From contig NZ_CP042218.1 of NCBI RefSeq assembly GCF_007795095.1, positions 124,001 through 188,000 on the forward strand: a stretch of 64,000 nucleotides of DNA, read 5' to 3'. The notes under the pieces are model-generated. The model saw only the letters and a program-made list of their open reading frames with translations, made no database searches and had not been told where the DNA came from. Each line of letters starts with the position of its first letter. Within the stretch, counting starts at the first letter, position 1. The stretch comes from Luteimonas granuli. GTDB taxonomy: Bacteria; Pseudomonadota; Gammaproteobacteria; Xanthomonadales; Xanthomonadaceae. A program made the position numbers and the translations under genes. Shown one piece after another: positions 43,876 through 54,225 of this stretch.

Positions 43876-45209
43876 GTCTGCCGGCGTATCCGGAGTACAG
43901 GGTTAGCGACATCGATTGGGTAGAGATGCTGCCCGCGCACTGGGATGTGGCTAATCTCAAGTGGGTCTGTCGGCGATACTCGGGTGGAACCCCCGACAAG
44001 AATCGGCTCGAATTCTGGGAGGACGGAACGGTTCCTTGGCTGAACTCCGGAGCGGTCAACGACGGCTGCATCTATGAACCGACGACCTACATCACGCGGG
44101 AGGCATTGGAGAGCAGCAGCGCAAAGTGGATCCCGGCAGGTGCAATTCTGATGGCGCTTGCGGGGCAGGGCAAGACAAAGGGCATGGTCGCCCAGCTGAT
44201 GTTCGAATCGACCTGCAACCAATCGATGGCCGCAATTGTGCCAGCCGGGCGAGTGCAAGCGAGATACTTGTACTGGTGGCTTGCGAATAATTACCAGAAC
44301 ATTCGGAATATGGCTGGTGGCGATCTTCGCGACGGCCTCAATCTTGACCTGCTGGGCGAGATTCCATGTCCACTTCCGAGCTGTGATGAGCAAGCCGCTA
44401 TCGCCGTCTTCCTTGACCGCGAAGCCGCCAAGATCGACGCGCTGATCGCCGAGCAGGAAAAGCTGCTGGCGCTGCTGGCCGACAAACGCCAGTCCACCAT
44501 CTCCCACGCCGTCACCCGCGGGATCGACCCCAATGCCCCAATGAAGGACTCCGGCATCCCGTGGCTGGGCGAGGTGCCGGCGCATTGGACGCTAGGCGGG
44601 CTAACGAAGTTCATTGGGCCGATTGTTGATTATCGTGGGCGGACACCGGACAAAGGTGACAAAGGCATGTTCCTGGTGACGGCAAAAAATGTCCGCGACG
44701 GCATTATCGACTACGAAGCATCCCAAGAATATGTTGACCCGAACGAAGCTGCTGCGCTGCTGTCGCGGGGTATGCCTGAGGTGGGCGATGTGCTTTTCAC
44801 GACCGAGGCGCCACTAGGTCAGGTTGCACAGATAGATAGAACGGACATCGCGCTGGCTCAGCGTATTGTTAAGTTTCGAGGTGCGCCGAACGTCATGACC
44901 AACGAATACTTGATGTATTGGCTGATGAGCAAGCCATGTCAGTCGCGACTCGCGAGTCTTGCAACCGGTTCTACGGCTCTGGGAATCAAGGCGAGCAAAC
45001 TCGGCATGATTGAATGCCTCGTTCCTACTGTTTCGGAACAGCAGGCCATCGTTGACTTCATTCGCGCGGAATTAAGACGATTCGATGCTTTGCGGGATGA
45101 GGCTCAGCGAGCTGTCGAACTATTTAAGGAGCGCCGTAGCGCCCTCGTCGCCGCCGCCGTCACCGGCCAAGTCGACGTGCGCGGCGCAGTGGAGTCGCAG
45201 GCCGCATGA
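43872..45209 (+). CDS. hsdS: Type I restriction specificity subunit HsdS
   Basis: This 445-residue protein has two target-recognition domains (residues about 20-170 and 225-385), each followed by a coiled-coil spacer. The first is PCPLPSCDEQAAIAVFLDRE with KIDALIAEQEKLLALLADKR. The second is LVPTVSEQQAIVDFIRAE with RSALVAAAVTGQVDVRG. The lower GC of the recognition domains (for example around 44230-44340 and 44600-45000) is typical of swapped specificity modules. It overlaps the next gene by 4 bases. Confidence 0.94.
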   Translation: MSLPAYPEYRVSDIDWVEMLPAHWDVANLKWVCRRYSGGTPDKNRLEFWEDGTVPWLNSGAVNDGCIYEPTTYITREALESSSAKWIPAGAILMALAGQGKTKGMVAQLMFESTCNQSMAAIVPAGRVQARYLYWWLANNYQNIRNMAGGDLRDGLNLDLLGEIPCPLPSCDEQAAIAVFLDREAAKIDALIAEQEKLLALLADKRQSTISHAVTRGIDPNAPMKDSGIPWLGEVPAHWTLGGLTKFIGPIVDYRGRTPDKGDKGMFLVTAKNVRDGIIDYEASQEYVDPNEAAALLSRGMPEVGDVLFTTEAPLGQVAQIDRTDIALAQRIVKFRGAPNVMTNEYLMYWLMSKPCQSRLASLATGSTALGIKASKLGMIECLVPTVSEQQAIVDFIRAELRRFDALRDEAQRAVELFKERRSALVAAAVTGQVDVRGAVESQAA

Positions 45210-45964
45210 CCGACCCCTGGCTCCGCGATGTCCCCGCGGTGTTCCGCGCACTGGCGGATCCCCGGCTGGAAAGCGCGATCCCGCGGCCGATGACGGGGCC
45301 GCTCGAACAGGCTTGCGCCCACTGGAGCGCGCTGCACTACACGCTGTCCAGCCTGCTGGGCTGGGCCAGCGTCGGCCGCGGCTTGGCGTGGTGGTACGCC
45401 GCCGGCAAGCCGGTTGACGATTCACCCGTGCTGGCACTGGTGCAGCGGGTGTGGGGCGGCGATGACCTCATCGACTATTACGCCGCGTGGTCGTGGTTGC
45501 CGCCGCGTGTCGGCTACGAGTTGCCGCAATCCGCCGTGATCGACGGCGGCCCGTCGCCCACGTGGCTCGCCCGGCATTCGCGTTGGCCGGACGAGGACTG
45601 GTGGCGCAGCTTCGTCCGACGCGGGCAGGTCCACCACCACGACCCGTTCTACGGCGGCAGCGATCCGCTGCACCTGTCCATCCACCACGGCCCACCCACG
45701 ACCGAGCCGTCGGAAAACCCGCTGGTTCACCTGATCCCGGAGCAGCGCCGCGCCGTGCTGGTCACGGGAGGGCTGGACCACTGGCTGGCCGACCTGCACG
45801 CGCTCGACGCGCGCCTGCCGCCCATCGGTGACCGCTCATGGCGGGTCGAGGTGTTTGATCGCCGCACCGGTTACCTGGGTGTATACCGCCGCAGCCGCGT
45901 CACCGGCCGCTGGTTCACCGGCAGGCACGCCATCCACATGCGCGGCCACGACGCGCACGACTGA
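45206..45964 (+). CDS. Unknown protein inside the type I restriction operon
   Basis: This 252-residue protein, MTDPWLRDVPAVFRALADPR..., is rich in Trp, His, Asp and Pro (WSWLPPRVGYELPQ, RGQVHHHDPFYGGSDPLHLS, HLIPEQRRAVLVTGGLDHWL). It has no signal or membrane segment. I do not recognise a family. It overlaps hsdS by 4 bases and precedes the GIY-YIG gene by 15, so it is expressed with the restriction system. The HHH-D cluster could bind metal (speculative). Confidence 0.8.
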   Translation: MTDPWLRDVPAVFRALADPRLESAIPRPMTGPLEQACAHWSALHYTLSSLLGWASVGRGLAWWYAAGKPVDDSPVLALVQRVWGGDDLIDYYAAWSWLPPRVGYELPQSAVIDGGPSPTWLARHSRWPDEDWWRSFVRRGQVHHHDPFYGGSDPLHLSIHHGPPTTEPSENPLVHLIPEQRRAVLVTGGLDHWLADLHALDARLPPIGDRSWRVEVFDRRTGYLGVYRRSRVTGRWFTGRHAIHMRGHDAHD

Positions 45965-45979
45965 CCGCAGGGAACGCTC

Positions 45980-46843
45980 ATGCCCCATCCGCAGACCATC
46001 CAGATCTTCCTCCCCGCTGGCGATCCGCAGGGCATCCGCATCGCCGAGATCACCACCCGCATCGTCCGCGTCATCGAGGTGCCGCGCAGCTTGCTGGGCG
46101 ACTTCCTCAAGATGCCGGAGGCCGAGCAGGTCGGCGTGTACTTCCTGTTTGGCGAGGACGAGGACGGCGGTGCCCCTCGCTGCTACATCGGCCAGACCGG
46201 CTCGCTCAAGACCCGCCTGTCCCAGCACAACGCCGCCAAGGACTTCTGGAACCGCGCGCTGATCGCGGTGTCGCTGACCAACAGCCTGACCAATACCCAT
46301 GCGAGCTACCTGGAATGGCTGTCGATCCAGAAGGCGCAGTCGGCCGGGCGCTACGTGATGGACAACGGCAATGCCGGGGGCCGCCCCTATACCCCTGCCC
46401 CGATGGAAGCCGACTGCAGTGAGATACACGCCACCGTGCGCACGCTGCTGGCCACGTTGGGCTTCCCGGTGTTCGAGCCGCTGGCGCGCGCGGAGGTTGT
46501 ACAGCGAGGTGACGAGGTTTTCGTCTGTCGTGCCTCGGATGCGGATGCGAAGGGTCTCTATACAGAAGAAGGGTTCGTGGTGTTGGCTGGGTCAAGTGGC
46601 CGTCTGGCAACCGTGCCCTCGTTCCAGAACCACGGCTACCACCGGGTGCGTCAACAGCTGCTCGAGCAGGGCGTGCTGGTCGTCGAGGGCGACCGCATGC
46701 GCTTTACCCGTGACCATCTATTCGGGTCCCCAAGCGGCGCGGCCGCATGCGTGACGGGACGCACCGCGAATGGCTGGGTCGAGTGGAAGGACGGGAGCGG
46801 TCGCACACTCGGTGAGAGGAAAGCCGGTGTGTCAGAGGCATGA
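45980..46843 (+). CDS. GIY-YIG nuclease with C-terminal DUF4357
   Basis: This 287-residue protein has a GIY-YIG fold: VGVYFLFGEDEDGGAPRCYI then GQTGSLKTRLSQH (GVY and YIG tyrosines, Arg in KTRL), with the catalytic Glu likely in SYLEWLSIQ. The C-terminal half (DEVFVCRASDADAKGLYTEE onward, FVVLAGSSGR, FGSPSGAAACVTGRTANGWV) is DUF4357. This architecture recurs in defence and restriction contexts. It overlaps the HNH gene by 4 bases. The substrate is unknown. Confidence 0.88.
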   Translation: MPHPQTIQIFLPAGDPQGIRIAEITTRIVRVIEVPRSLLGDFLKMPEAEQVGVYFLFGEDEDGGAPRCYIGQTGSLKTRLSQHNAAKDFWNRALIAVSLTNSLTNTHASYLEWLSIQKAQSAGRYVMDNGNAGGRPYTPAPMEADCSEIHATVRTLLATLGFPVFEPLARAEVVQRGDEVFVCRASDADAKGLYTEEGFVVLAGSSGRLATVPSFQNHGYHRVRQQLLEQGVLVVEGDRMRFTRDHLFGSPSGAAACVTGRTANGWVEWKDGSGRTLGERKAGVSEA

Positions 46844-47676
46844 AGCAGACAGGCCCCATGCCGTTGGCGCAACTGGTTGCGGAAGAGTTCGGCGTCCCGC
46901 TGGACAACGTCATGCTGCTCCGACACTCCGCTGAGAGCGTCAAGAAGCTATTGGCGGCGGGTGGCACCGTGGAGGACTACACGTACACACAGCCGACGGA
47001 ATCCGCCTACGACTACCTCCATCCGCTCAAGACGCCCGTCGAGCTTGTGGCGGTGATCGTTCGGGATCATCTCTACGGGGTCTTCAAGGTTCTGGGCGTG
47101 GAACGCGAAGGCACGACGTATTCCCTAACGTCTGAGGCGCATCAGCGGTTTGACATGGCGCGAGGCAAGCCCCCGCGACCAGCAAAGCGCTTCTCGATGC
47201 AGCCGATGCAAACCGCATACGCTGGCCTGCCAGTGCATGGCTGGGAGGGTCGGAGCAGGACTGCCGTCCAACGATCTGATGGTTCCTTCTTCCTGGAGAT
47301 TGCGGTTGCTCCGCGGGTTGATCCGGAGGATTCCAGCACCCTCCAGCAGCAGCTCAACCAGCGACTGCAGGCGGCCTTGTCTGATACACCTGCGCGGCGG
47401 AGAGAGCGCCTTGCGCTTGCACCGAAACTCCCTCGCATCGTGACCGTCACAACTTCGGCTTTCGTCAGGAACGCAGATGTGATTGCGGAAGTGCTGTTGC
47501 GTGCCGGTGGCAAATGCGAGAGCTGCCTTTCGCCTGCGCCGTTCTTCCGCAGAAAGGACCAGAGTCCATATCTTGAGGTCCACCACAAGGTGCGACTCGC
47601 GGATGAGGGCGAAGACACAGTCGCCAATGCAATCGCGCTGTGCCCTAACTGTCACCGGCGCGAGCATTACGCCTAG
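46840..47676 (+). CDS. HNH endonuclease-domain protein
   Basis: In this 278-residue protein the last about 60 residues form a zinc-bound HNH nuclease: CESCLSPAPF, YLEVHHKVRLADEGED and ALCPNCHRREHY (paired Cys and catalytic His-His). The N-terminal about 200 residues (LVAEEFGVPLDNVMLLRHSA; EDYTYTQPTESAYDYLHP) are unassigned and may sense or bind a target. It is coupled to the GIY-YIG gene by a 4-base overlap and precedes hsdR by 40 bases. Confidence 0.87.
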   Translation: MKQTGPMPLAQLVAEEFGVPLDNVMLLRHSAESVKKLLAAGGTVEDYTYTQPTESAYDYLHPLKTPVELVAVIVRDHLYGVFKVLGVEREGTTYSLTSEAHQRFDMARGKPPRPAKRFSMQPMQTAYAGLPVHGWEGRSRTAVQRSDGSFFLEIAVAPRVDPEDSSTLQQQLNQRLQAALSDTPARRRERLALAPKLPRIVTVTTSAFVRNADVIAEVLLRAGGKCESCLSPAPFFRRKDQSPYLEVHHKVRLADEGEDTVANAIALCPNCHRREHYA

Positions 47677-47716
47677 CACTCACTATAGTGCCGTGGAAGC
47701 GGCAGTCGGGGGACGC

Positions 47717-50700
47717 ATGAACCTGCACCAGGAACACCACTTCGAGCGTGAGATCTGCGCGCACCTTGCGGCCAATGGTTGGATCCACGCCGAGAGGGAC
47801 GCGGCCCAGTACGACCGCCAGCACGGGTTGTTCCTGCCCGACTTGCTGGCATGGATCGAGTCGACCCAGACCGACAGTTGGCAGAGACTGCTGAAAACCC
47901 ACGGCCAGCATCTGGGCGAGCGGCTGGCCGACCGCGTCCGCAAGAATCTCGACGAGCGCGGCACACTGGACGTGCTGCGCCGCGGGGTGGAGATGCTAGG
48001 GCTCAAGCAGCCGCTGTCGCTGGCGCAGTTCAAGCCTTCGCTGGCGATGAACCCGGTGACCCAACAACACTACGCCGCCAACCGGCTGCGGGTCGTACAG
48101 CAGGTCAAGCACTCGCCCAATCGGCCCAACGACTGCCTGGACCTGGTGCTGTTCGTCAACGGCATCGCGGTGGCGACGGCGGAATTAAAGTCGGACTTCA
48201 CCCAGAGCGTCGGCGACGCGGTGGACCAGTACCGTCTGGACCGGCACCCGCACCCCAAGGGCGGGCTGCGCGAGCCGTTGCTGGCGTTCCCGGGCGGTGC
48301 GCTGGTGCACTTCGCGGTCAGCCAGACCGAGGTGATGATGGCCACGCGGCTGGCCGGGGAGGCCACGCGCTTCCTGCCGTTCAACCGCGGCAATGCGGGG
48401 GGCGCCGGCAATGCGCCGGACCCGGCGGGCTTCGCCACCCGCTACCTGTGGGAGGACGTCTGGGCGCGCGACAGCTGGCTGGAGATCCTCGGCCGCTACC
48501 TGATCGGCAAGCGCGATGAGAAAAAGCAACTGCAGGCGGTGATCTTCCCGCGTTACCACCAGTTGGATGCCACCCGGAAGCTGGTGGCCGACGTGCACGA
48601 GCAGGGCGCCGGCCAGCGTTACCTGATCCAGCATTCGGCCGGGTCGGGCAAGACCAACTCCATCGCGTGGACGGCGCACTTCCTCGCCGACCTGCACCGC
48701 GACAACAAGAAGGTGTTCGACAGCGTGCTGGTGGTGTCCGACCGCAACGTGCTGGACAGCCAGTTGCAGGAGGCGATCTTCGACTTCGAGCGCACCACCG
48801 GGGTGGTGGCCACCATCACCAGCGACAGCGGCAGCAAGAGCGCGCAACTGGGGCAGGCGCTGAAGGACGGCAAGAAGATCATCGTCTGCACCATCCAGAC
48901 GTTCCCCCTTCGCGCTGCAGGCGGTGCAGGAGCTGGCCGCGACCGAGGGCAAGCGCTTCGCGGTGATTGCGGACGAGGCGCACAGCTCGCAGACCGGGCA
49001 GGCGGCGGCCAAGCTCAAGCAGTTGCTGAGCCCGCAGGAATGGGCGGAGCTGCAGGACGGCGGCGAGATCGACACCGAGGCGTTGCTGGCCGCGCAGATG
49101 GGCGCGCGCAGCGCCGAGTCCGGCCTGACCTACATCGCCTTCACCGCTACGCCCAAGGGCAAGACGCTGGAACTGTTCGGCCGTCCCGACCCGGATGGGC
49201 TGCCGCAGCCGTTCCACGTGTATTCGATGCGGCAGGCTATCGAGGAGGGCTTCATCCTCGACGTGCTGCGTAACTACACCCCCTACGACCTGGCGTTCCG
49301 CCTTGCGCACGATGGCAAAGAGATCGACCACACCCAGGTTGAGCGCAGCACCGCGATGAAGGGGATCATGCAGTGGGTCCGCCTGCACCCGTACAACATC
49401 GCCGCCAAGGTGCAGATCGTGGTTGAGCACTACCGCGAAAACGTGCAGCCGCTGCTGGATGGCAGGGCGAAGGCGATGGTGGTGGTGTCGTCCCGGCAGG
49501 AAGCGGTGCGCTGGCAGAAGGCCATCCGCGCCTACATCGAAAGCCGCGACTACCCGTTGGGCGTGCTCGTGGCGTTCTCGGGCGAGGTGAATGACCCGGC
49601 GAGCTACCCGGAGCCGGTCACCGAGACCAGCAAGCTGCTCAACCCCGGCCTGAAGAACCGTGACATCCGCGAGGCCTTTGCGCAGCCGGAGTTCCATCTG
49701 TTGCTGGTGGCCAACAAATTCCAGACCGGCTTCGACCAGCCGCTGCTGTGCGGCATGTACGTGGACAAGAAGCTGGGCGGCATCCAGGCGGTGCAGACAC
49801 TGTCGCGCCTCAACCGCGCATACCCGGGCAAGGACACCACCTACGTGCTGGACTTCGTCAACGAGGCCGGCGAGGTGCTCAAGGCCTTCAAGACGTACTA
49901 CGAGACCGCCGAGCTGGAAGCGACCACCGACCCGAACCTGATCTTCGACCTGCGCGCCAAACTCGATGCTTCCGGGCACTACGACGACTTCGAGGTGGAG
50001 CGTCTGGCCAAGGTCGAGATGGACCCGCGTGCGACGCAGGCGCAACTGGTCGCCGCGATCCATCCTGTCGCCGACCGGCTGCTGAAGCGCTACAAGGCGT
50101 TGCAGCAGGCTCGCGCGGCGGCAATCGAAGCGGATGATGGCAAGGCGGAAAAGACAGCCAAGGACGAGCTGGACACGCTGCTCCTGTTCAAGGGCGACAT
50201 GGCGTCGTTCAACCGCCTGTACTCCTTCCTGTCGCAGATGTTCGACTACGGCAACACTGCCATCGAGAAGCGCTTCATGTTCTATCTGCGCCTGCTGCCG
50301 TTGCTGGAGTTCGGACGCGAGCGCGACACAGTGGACCTGTCAAAGGTCGTGCTGACCCATCACACCCTGCGCAGTGGGGGAAGCAGCCACTCAACCTCCA
50401 TGCCGACGGCACCTACAAGCTGCCGCCGCTGGATGCGGTGGGGAGTGGCCGGGTTCAGGACAAGCAGCAGGCCTACCTCGCCGAAATCATCGAGAAGGTC
50501 AACGGTCTATTCGAGGGGCAACTGACGGATGACGACCAGCTGGTCTACGTCAACGGCGTGCTCAAGGGAAAGCTGCTGGAGAACGAAACCCTCATCCAGC
50601 AGGCGGCGGGCAACAGCAAGGAGCAATTCGCAAACTCGCCGGACCTCAAACAGGCGCTGATGAACGCAATCATGGATGCGCTGGAGGCGCACAACACCAT

Positions 50701-50821
50701 GAGCAGCCAGGCACTGGCCTCGGAGCGGGTGCGCGATGGATTGAAGGACATCTTGATGGGGCCCGCACAACTGTACGAGGCCCTTCGTGCGCAGGGGGAG
50801 GGTCTGCGCGCCAATGGCTGA
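47717..50821 (+). pseudogene. hsdR: Type I restriction endonuclease subunit HsdR, two compensating frameshifts
   Basis: HsdR is the ATP-driven translocase and nuclease. The nuclease core contains VATAELKSDFTQ near residue 155. Walker A is HSAGSGKTNSIAW near 305, the DEAD-type box is VIADEAHSSQTG, the helicase motifs are TYIAFTATPKGKTLE and GGIQAVQTLSRLNRAYPG, and the C-terminal helices follow to 50821. The frame shifts at the C5 run 48904-48908 (one base too many; intact reading TFPFALQAVQELAATEG). It shifts again at the G5 run 50376-50380 (one too few; LRSGGKQPLNLHADGTYKL). Corrected, it is 1034 residues, a normal HsdR. Both lie in homopolymers, so sequencing error is likely. Confidence 0.9.
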
Positions 50822-51141
50822 GGTTGCTGGAGCTCTTAGACCTAAAGTTACGTCGATTCGGGATGTTTATCGGGGGTAGGCAAAGGCTCTCTCGTCGCCT
50901 CCAACAGCATGAGACACAAGCAGCTCTAAGCGTTGGCAACCTTCCAGCCACCGGTGGTTCCTACCTCGGCGTGAAAGAGGTCAGTTCCGCAAGCAGCTCA
51001 ACAGACACGACAGATTCCACCTTTAATCGCCAAGGGTGGAGGACAGGGTAGGCGAGGGCCGGCCGAAAGGTCCCGCCTTTCGCTTGGCTGTCCGGATAGG
51101 GCTATGATCAGTGAGATAAGTCAGCACAGGGGAGGGGCGCA
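50822..51141. other. Intergenic region between hsdR and the AAA ATPase gene
   Basis: This region has 320 bases with no credible gene. A hairpin CGAAAGG-TCCCG-CCTTTCG lies at 51064-51082, and TATGAT at 51103-51108 is a -10 candidate for the ATPase gene. GGGGAGGGG just before 51142 is its ribosome-binding site. Confidence 0.45.
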
Positions 51142-53382
51142 GTGATCACGGGGCTATCCATTTACCGATACAAGAGCTTCCATCCAACGGTAGCTCCCCC
51201 CATCCACTTTGAGGCGAACACGCCGCCCAAGCCCGTCTTTCTTTACGGCATCAATGGCGCCGGCAAATCAGCGATCGGAGAGGTGATCCAAGGACTGGCT
51301 GGGAAGGAAGCAGAGTTTGCCCATTGCGCCTTGCAAACTAGCAATAACGCTGACTATCGAATCCTCGTATACAACCAGCGATTCTTAGATAAGGTAATCC
51401 GCACGGCCGAGGGTGTGCCTGGAATCTTCACCATTGGCGTCCAGGACGCCGCCACCCAGGCGGAGATCGAAGAGAAACAAGCTGAAACCGAAAAGCTTGA
51501 AGGGCAATCTGCGGCGTTGGACGCGAAGATCCAGCAAACGATTGACGCGGGCAAGGCAGTTCGGGACATTGCCATTACTGGTGCTTGGAAGGCGCATTCT
51601 GACCACGATCAAGGGCCGTTCCGGGACTTGATGAAGGGCTTTCACTCTGATCGTCAGAAGTTCTTCGAGGAGCTGGACACTTGCACCGTTGCCGACGACG
51701 TAGAGCTGGACGACCTTGATCGCTTAAAGCAAAGACTGGCAGACACCAACAGCACGGAGAGTTCCCAGCCCAAGATTTCTTTGGATCTAACTGGACTCGC
51801 TATCATTGAGGGTGACGCCATCTGGGGCGAGGTGATTGCCGTCTCTGCGACCAGTCGTCTGGCCCCACTCATCGAAAAGTGGGGCAATAGCGATTGGGTG
51901 GGCCAAGGGCGAAAGTTTGCGCATGATCCAGAGTGTCCGTTCTGTCAGCAGCACCTGCCGGCTGGCTTCGCCGAAGATCTAGCGTTGCTACTTTGACGGG
52001 GACAGGCAGTCGAAGCTCGATCGGGTCCAGTCGCTTTCCGACACCTATGCCCAACGTGTCGCCGAGATCGAGGTGGCAGCTAAGACCATGCTCGAACAGA
52101 CGTTCTCCAAGGAAGAGCCGGGGTTGGAGCAGGCTTGGGATCTATTTCATGCACAGATCAAGGCTAACGCCGCCTCAATGTTGTCGAAGATCGAGAAGCC
52201 GGGCGAGAGTGTTGTGCTGGAAGCCAGTGATGCTGAGGGTTTGACGAAGGCGATCGCTACCGTGAACGAGCGGATCACCCAGTTCAACACCCGAGTTGCG
52301 AATCGAGCCGCTGAGCGTGAGCGCATCAAGACCATGTTCTGGCAGGTCATGCGAAGGGAGCGGGCGCCCGTCTATGACACATACAAAGCGGGCAAAGACC
52401 CGCTAGTGGAGATACTGAAGAAGGACAGGGAAGACAAGGCGGAAGTAAGTAAGGCGCTGACGGCTGTCGCCGCGCGGTTAAAGGAACTGCGTCGTGTGCA
52501 AAGCGGTGTTGCTGCGTCGGTGGATAAGATCAATTCGCGCCTGGCACGGATGGGGATTGCGTCCTATTCGATTGCCAGGAAAGCCGGCGAAGGGAATTTG
52601 TATTGTTTGGCGCGCCCCGGGCAAGCCGAAGGAGATATGAAGTCCCTGAGCGAAGGCGAGAAGACTCTCATTTCCTTTCTCTACTACCTGGAGTGCCTTG
52701 GCGGCTCAGACACTGCCGAAGCCGGCGCTGTCGATCTCGGGAGGACCATTGCGGTCATAGATGATCCTATATCCAGCTTGTCTCACAATTTTGTGTTTGA
52801 CATTGCCTCCATCATCTACGGAGAGCTGATCAAGCCGGAAGACGGAACGCCCAGGCCGCGCCAGGTGATCGTCCTGACGCACAATCTGTTTTTCCTGCAC
52901 GAAGTGCTTCGGCAGACGATCGGCGGATCCGATCTTGCCAAGGCATCAAATAAGTGCCAGCTCCTGCGTGTGGTGAAGTCCGAGCACACCAAAGTCGTGC
53001 CCATGAAGGCTGCCGAGCTCATGAACGACTACCAGGCGCTGTGGCAAGTGCTACGAGACGCGCGCGACTCCAACATGCCTGCGATCATGGTGCCCAACGC
53101 GATGCGTTGCATCCTTGAACACTTCTTCTGGTTCACGCATCAAGAGGACAAGTTCAAAAGGCGTTGAAGAAGGTCGGCGACGAAGACGCAACCTTCGCTC
53201 CCTTGGCTCGCTACCTGGATCGAGGATCACACAAGGATGGGATTAACATCACGGTGATGGACTTCAATCAATACGATCTAAACTACTACTTCACCAAGTT
53301 CCAGGCTGTGTTCGTGGCCGCAGGGTTTGGCGATCACTACTCGGCAAATATGGGCGCGGCAAAAGAGCCGTCCGCAGCGTAA
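51142..53382 (+). pseudogene. AAA_13-type (PrrC/RloC-like) ATPase, two compensating frameshifts
   Basis: Translation starts at the GTG at 51142. Walker A is FLYGINGAGKSAIGEVI near residue 35. A coiled coil with a CPFCQQHLP zinc-hook-like motif lies near 270. The ABC signature is KSLSEGEKTLISFLYYLE, Walker B is TIAVIDDPISSLSHNFVF, and the switch His is in VIVLTHNLFFLHEV. The C-terminal NAMRCILEHFF (R-x3-E) and a later RGSHKDG resemble the Arg/Glu/His layout of anticodon nucleases PrrC and RloC. Frames shift near 51987-51994 (extra base; LALLFDGDRQSK when corrected) and 53156-53160 (missing base; KFKEALKKVGDED). Corrected length is 746. The toxin function is inference. Confidence 0.82.
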
Positions 53383-53563
53383 TGCAGACCACTTCTAGTG
53401 AAGCGTCCTGGTGCTGGACTCCGCCCTTCGTGCGCACCGGCGAAGCTGCCCGGTCCAATCGAGCCGACACGCTCGCATTGAGCAGTATCCTCAACAACAC
53501 TCACTTCATCGACTAGCCGTAATGGAAATGTCCCTTCAGTCTTCAAGCAGTCGAGCAGCGGGG

Positions 53564-54205
53564 TTAGCCTGTGGCTCCGCCGGCCTGAAAATACCCCACC
53601 ACACTCGACACCGCCCGGTGCTCGGTCAGCTGCATGATCGCCGGCAGTGACACCCCCTGCCGGCTGGCCTCGGTCACGAAGCCCGACCGCAGGCTGTGCC
53701 CCCCAAAGTCCCCCTCCAGCCCCGCCAGGCGCGCCCGCCGCTGCACGATCTCCCCGACTGCGGCGGGGGACAGGGCAGGGCCGACCCGCGTCTTCCACAG
53801 TCGCCGGAAAATCGCGCCTTCAGTGATCCCCGAAGCGTCCAGCCACTCTTCCAGCGCGAGCGCGGCGCGATCGAGCACCGGCTTGTCCGGTGTGGAGGAG
53901 GCCGTGACGCCGGCCTGCTGGGTCTTGCTGTATTCCAGCCGGTAGATATAGCCCTTTTCACCGATTCGGCTCAGGTCGCGCAGGTCCGCAGCGGCGATCT
54001 CGCTGCGCCGGCGCCCGCCGCTGGAGAAGCCGAAGCAGAGCAGGGCACAGTCACGCAGGCCCTCGAGGCTGTCGTCACAGGTCGCCAGCATCGCTTCCAG
54101 CTCGGCCAGAGTGATCGCGGTCTTCTTGCGCGGCCGCTCGCCGCGTTTGACCGCGGCGCGGGCGGCGCGACTGAGCACGAGGGTCGGCAGGGATTCGTGT
54201 AAAAA
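53564..54205 (-). pseudogene. Tyrosine recombinase/integrase, N-terminally truncated
   Basis: The catalytic domain of a phage-type site-specific recombinase is present. GGRRRSEIAAADLRDL holds the first Arg. HSLRSGFVTEASRQGVSLP gives His-x2-Arg, TEHRAVSSVVGYFQAGG gives the last His and the nucleophile Tyr. The frame is open upstream of a GTG at 54178 (FLHESLPTLVLSRAARAAVK), but it stops at about 54220 and the whole N-terminal core-binding domain is missing. The break coincides with the possible transposon terminus at 54190-54225, suggesting insertion through the gene. It is probably inactive. Confidence 0.8.
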
Positions 54206-54225
54206 CGGGCCGAAAGTGAGCTAAC
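54190..54225 (+). other. Possible Tn3-family-like terminal inverted repeat
   Basis: GGGATTCGTGTAAAAACGGG followed by CCGAAAGTGAGCTAAC starts with GGG, has an A-rich middle and ends near the merR stop. It sits exactly where the integrase homology ends. This is the layout of 36-38-base Tn3-family termini in mercury transposons. No partner repeat was found in the window, so the call is tentative. Confidence 0.35.

Noticed and set aside
50824-51051. 75-codon frame after hsdR
   Set aside because: Starts at a non-ATG codon without a ribosome-binding site and shows no recognisable sequence.
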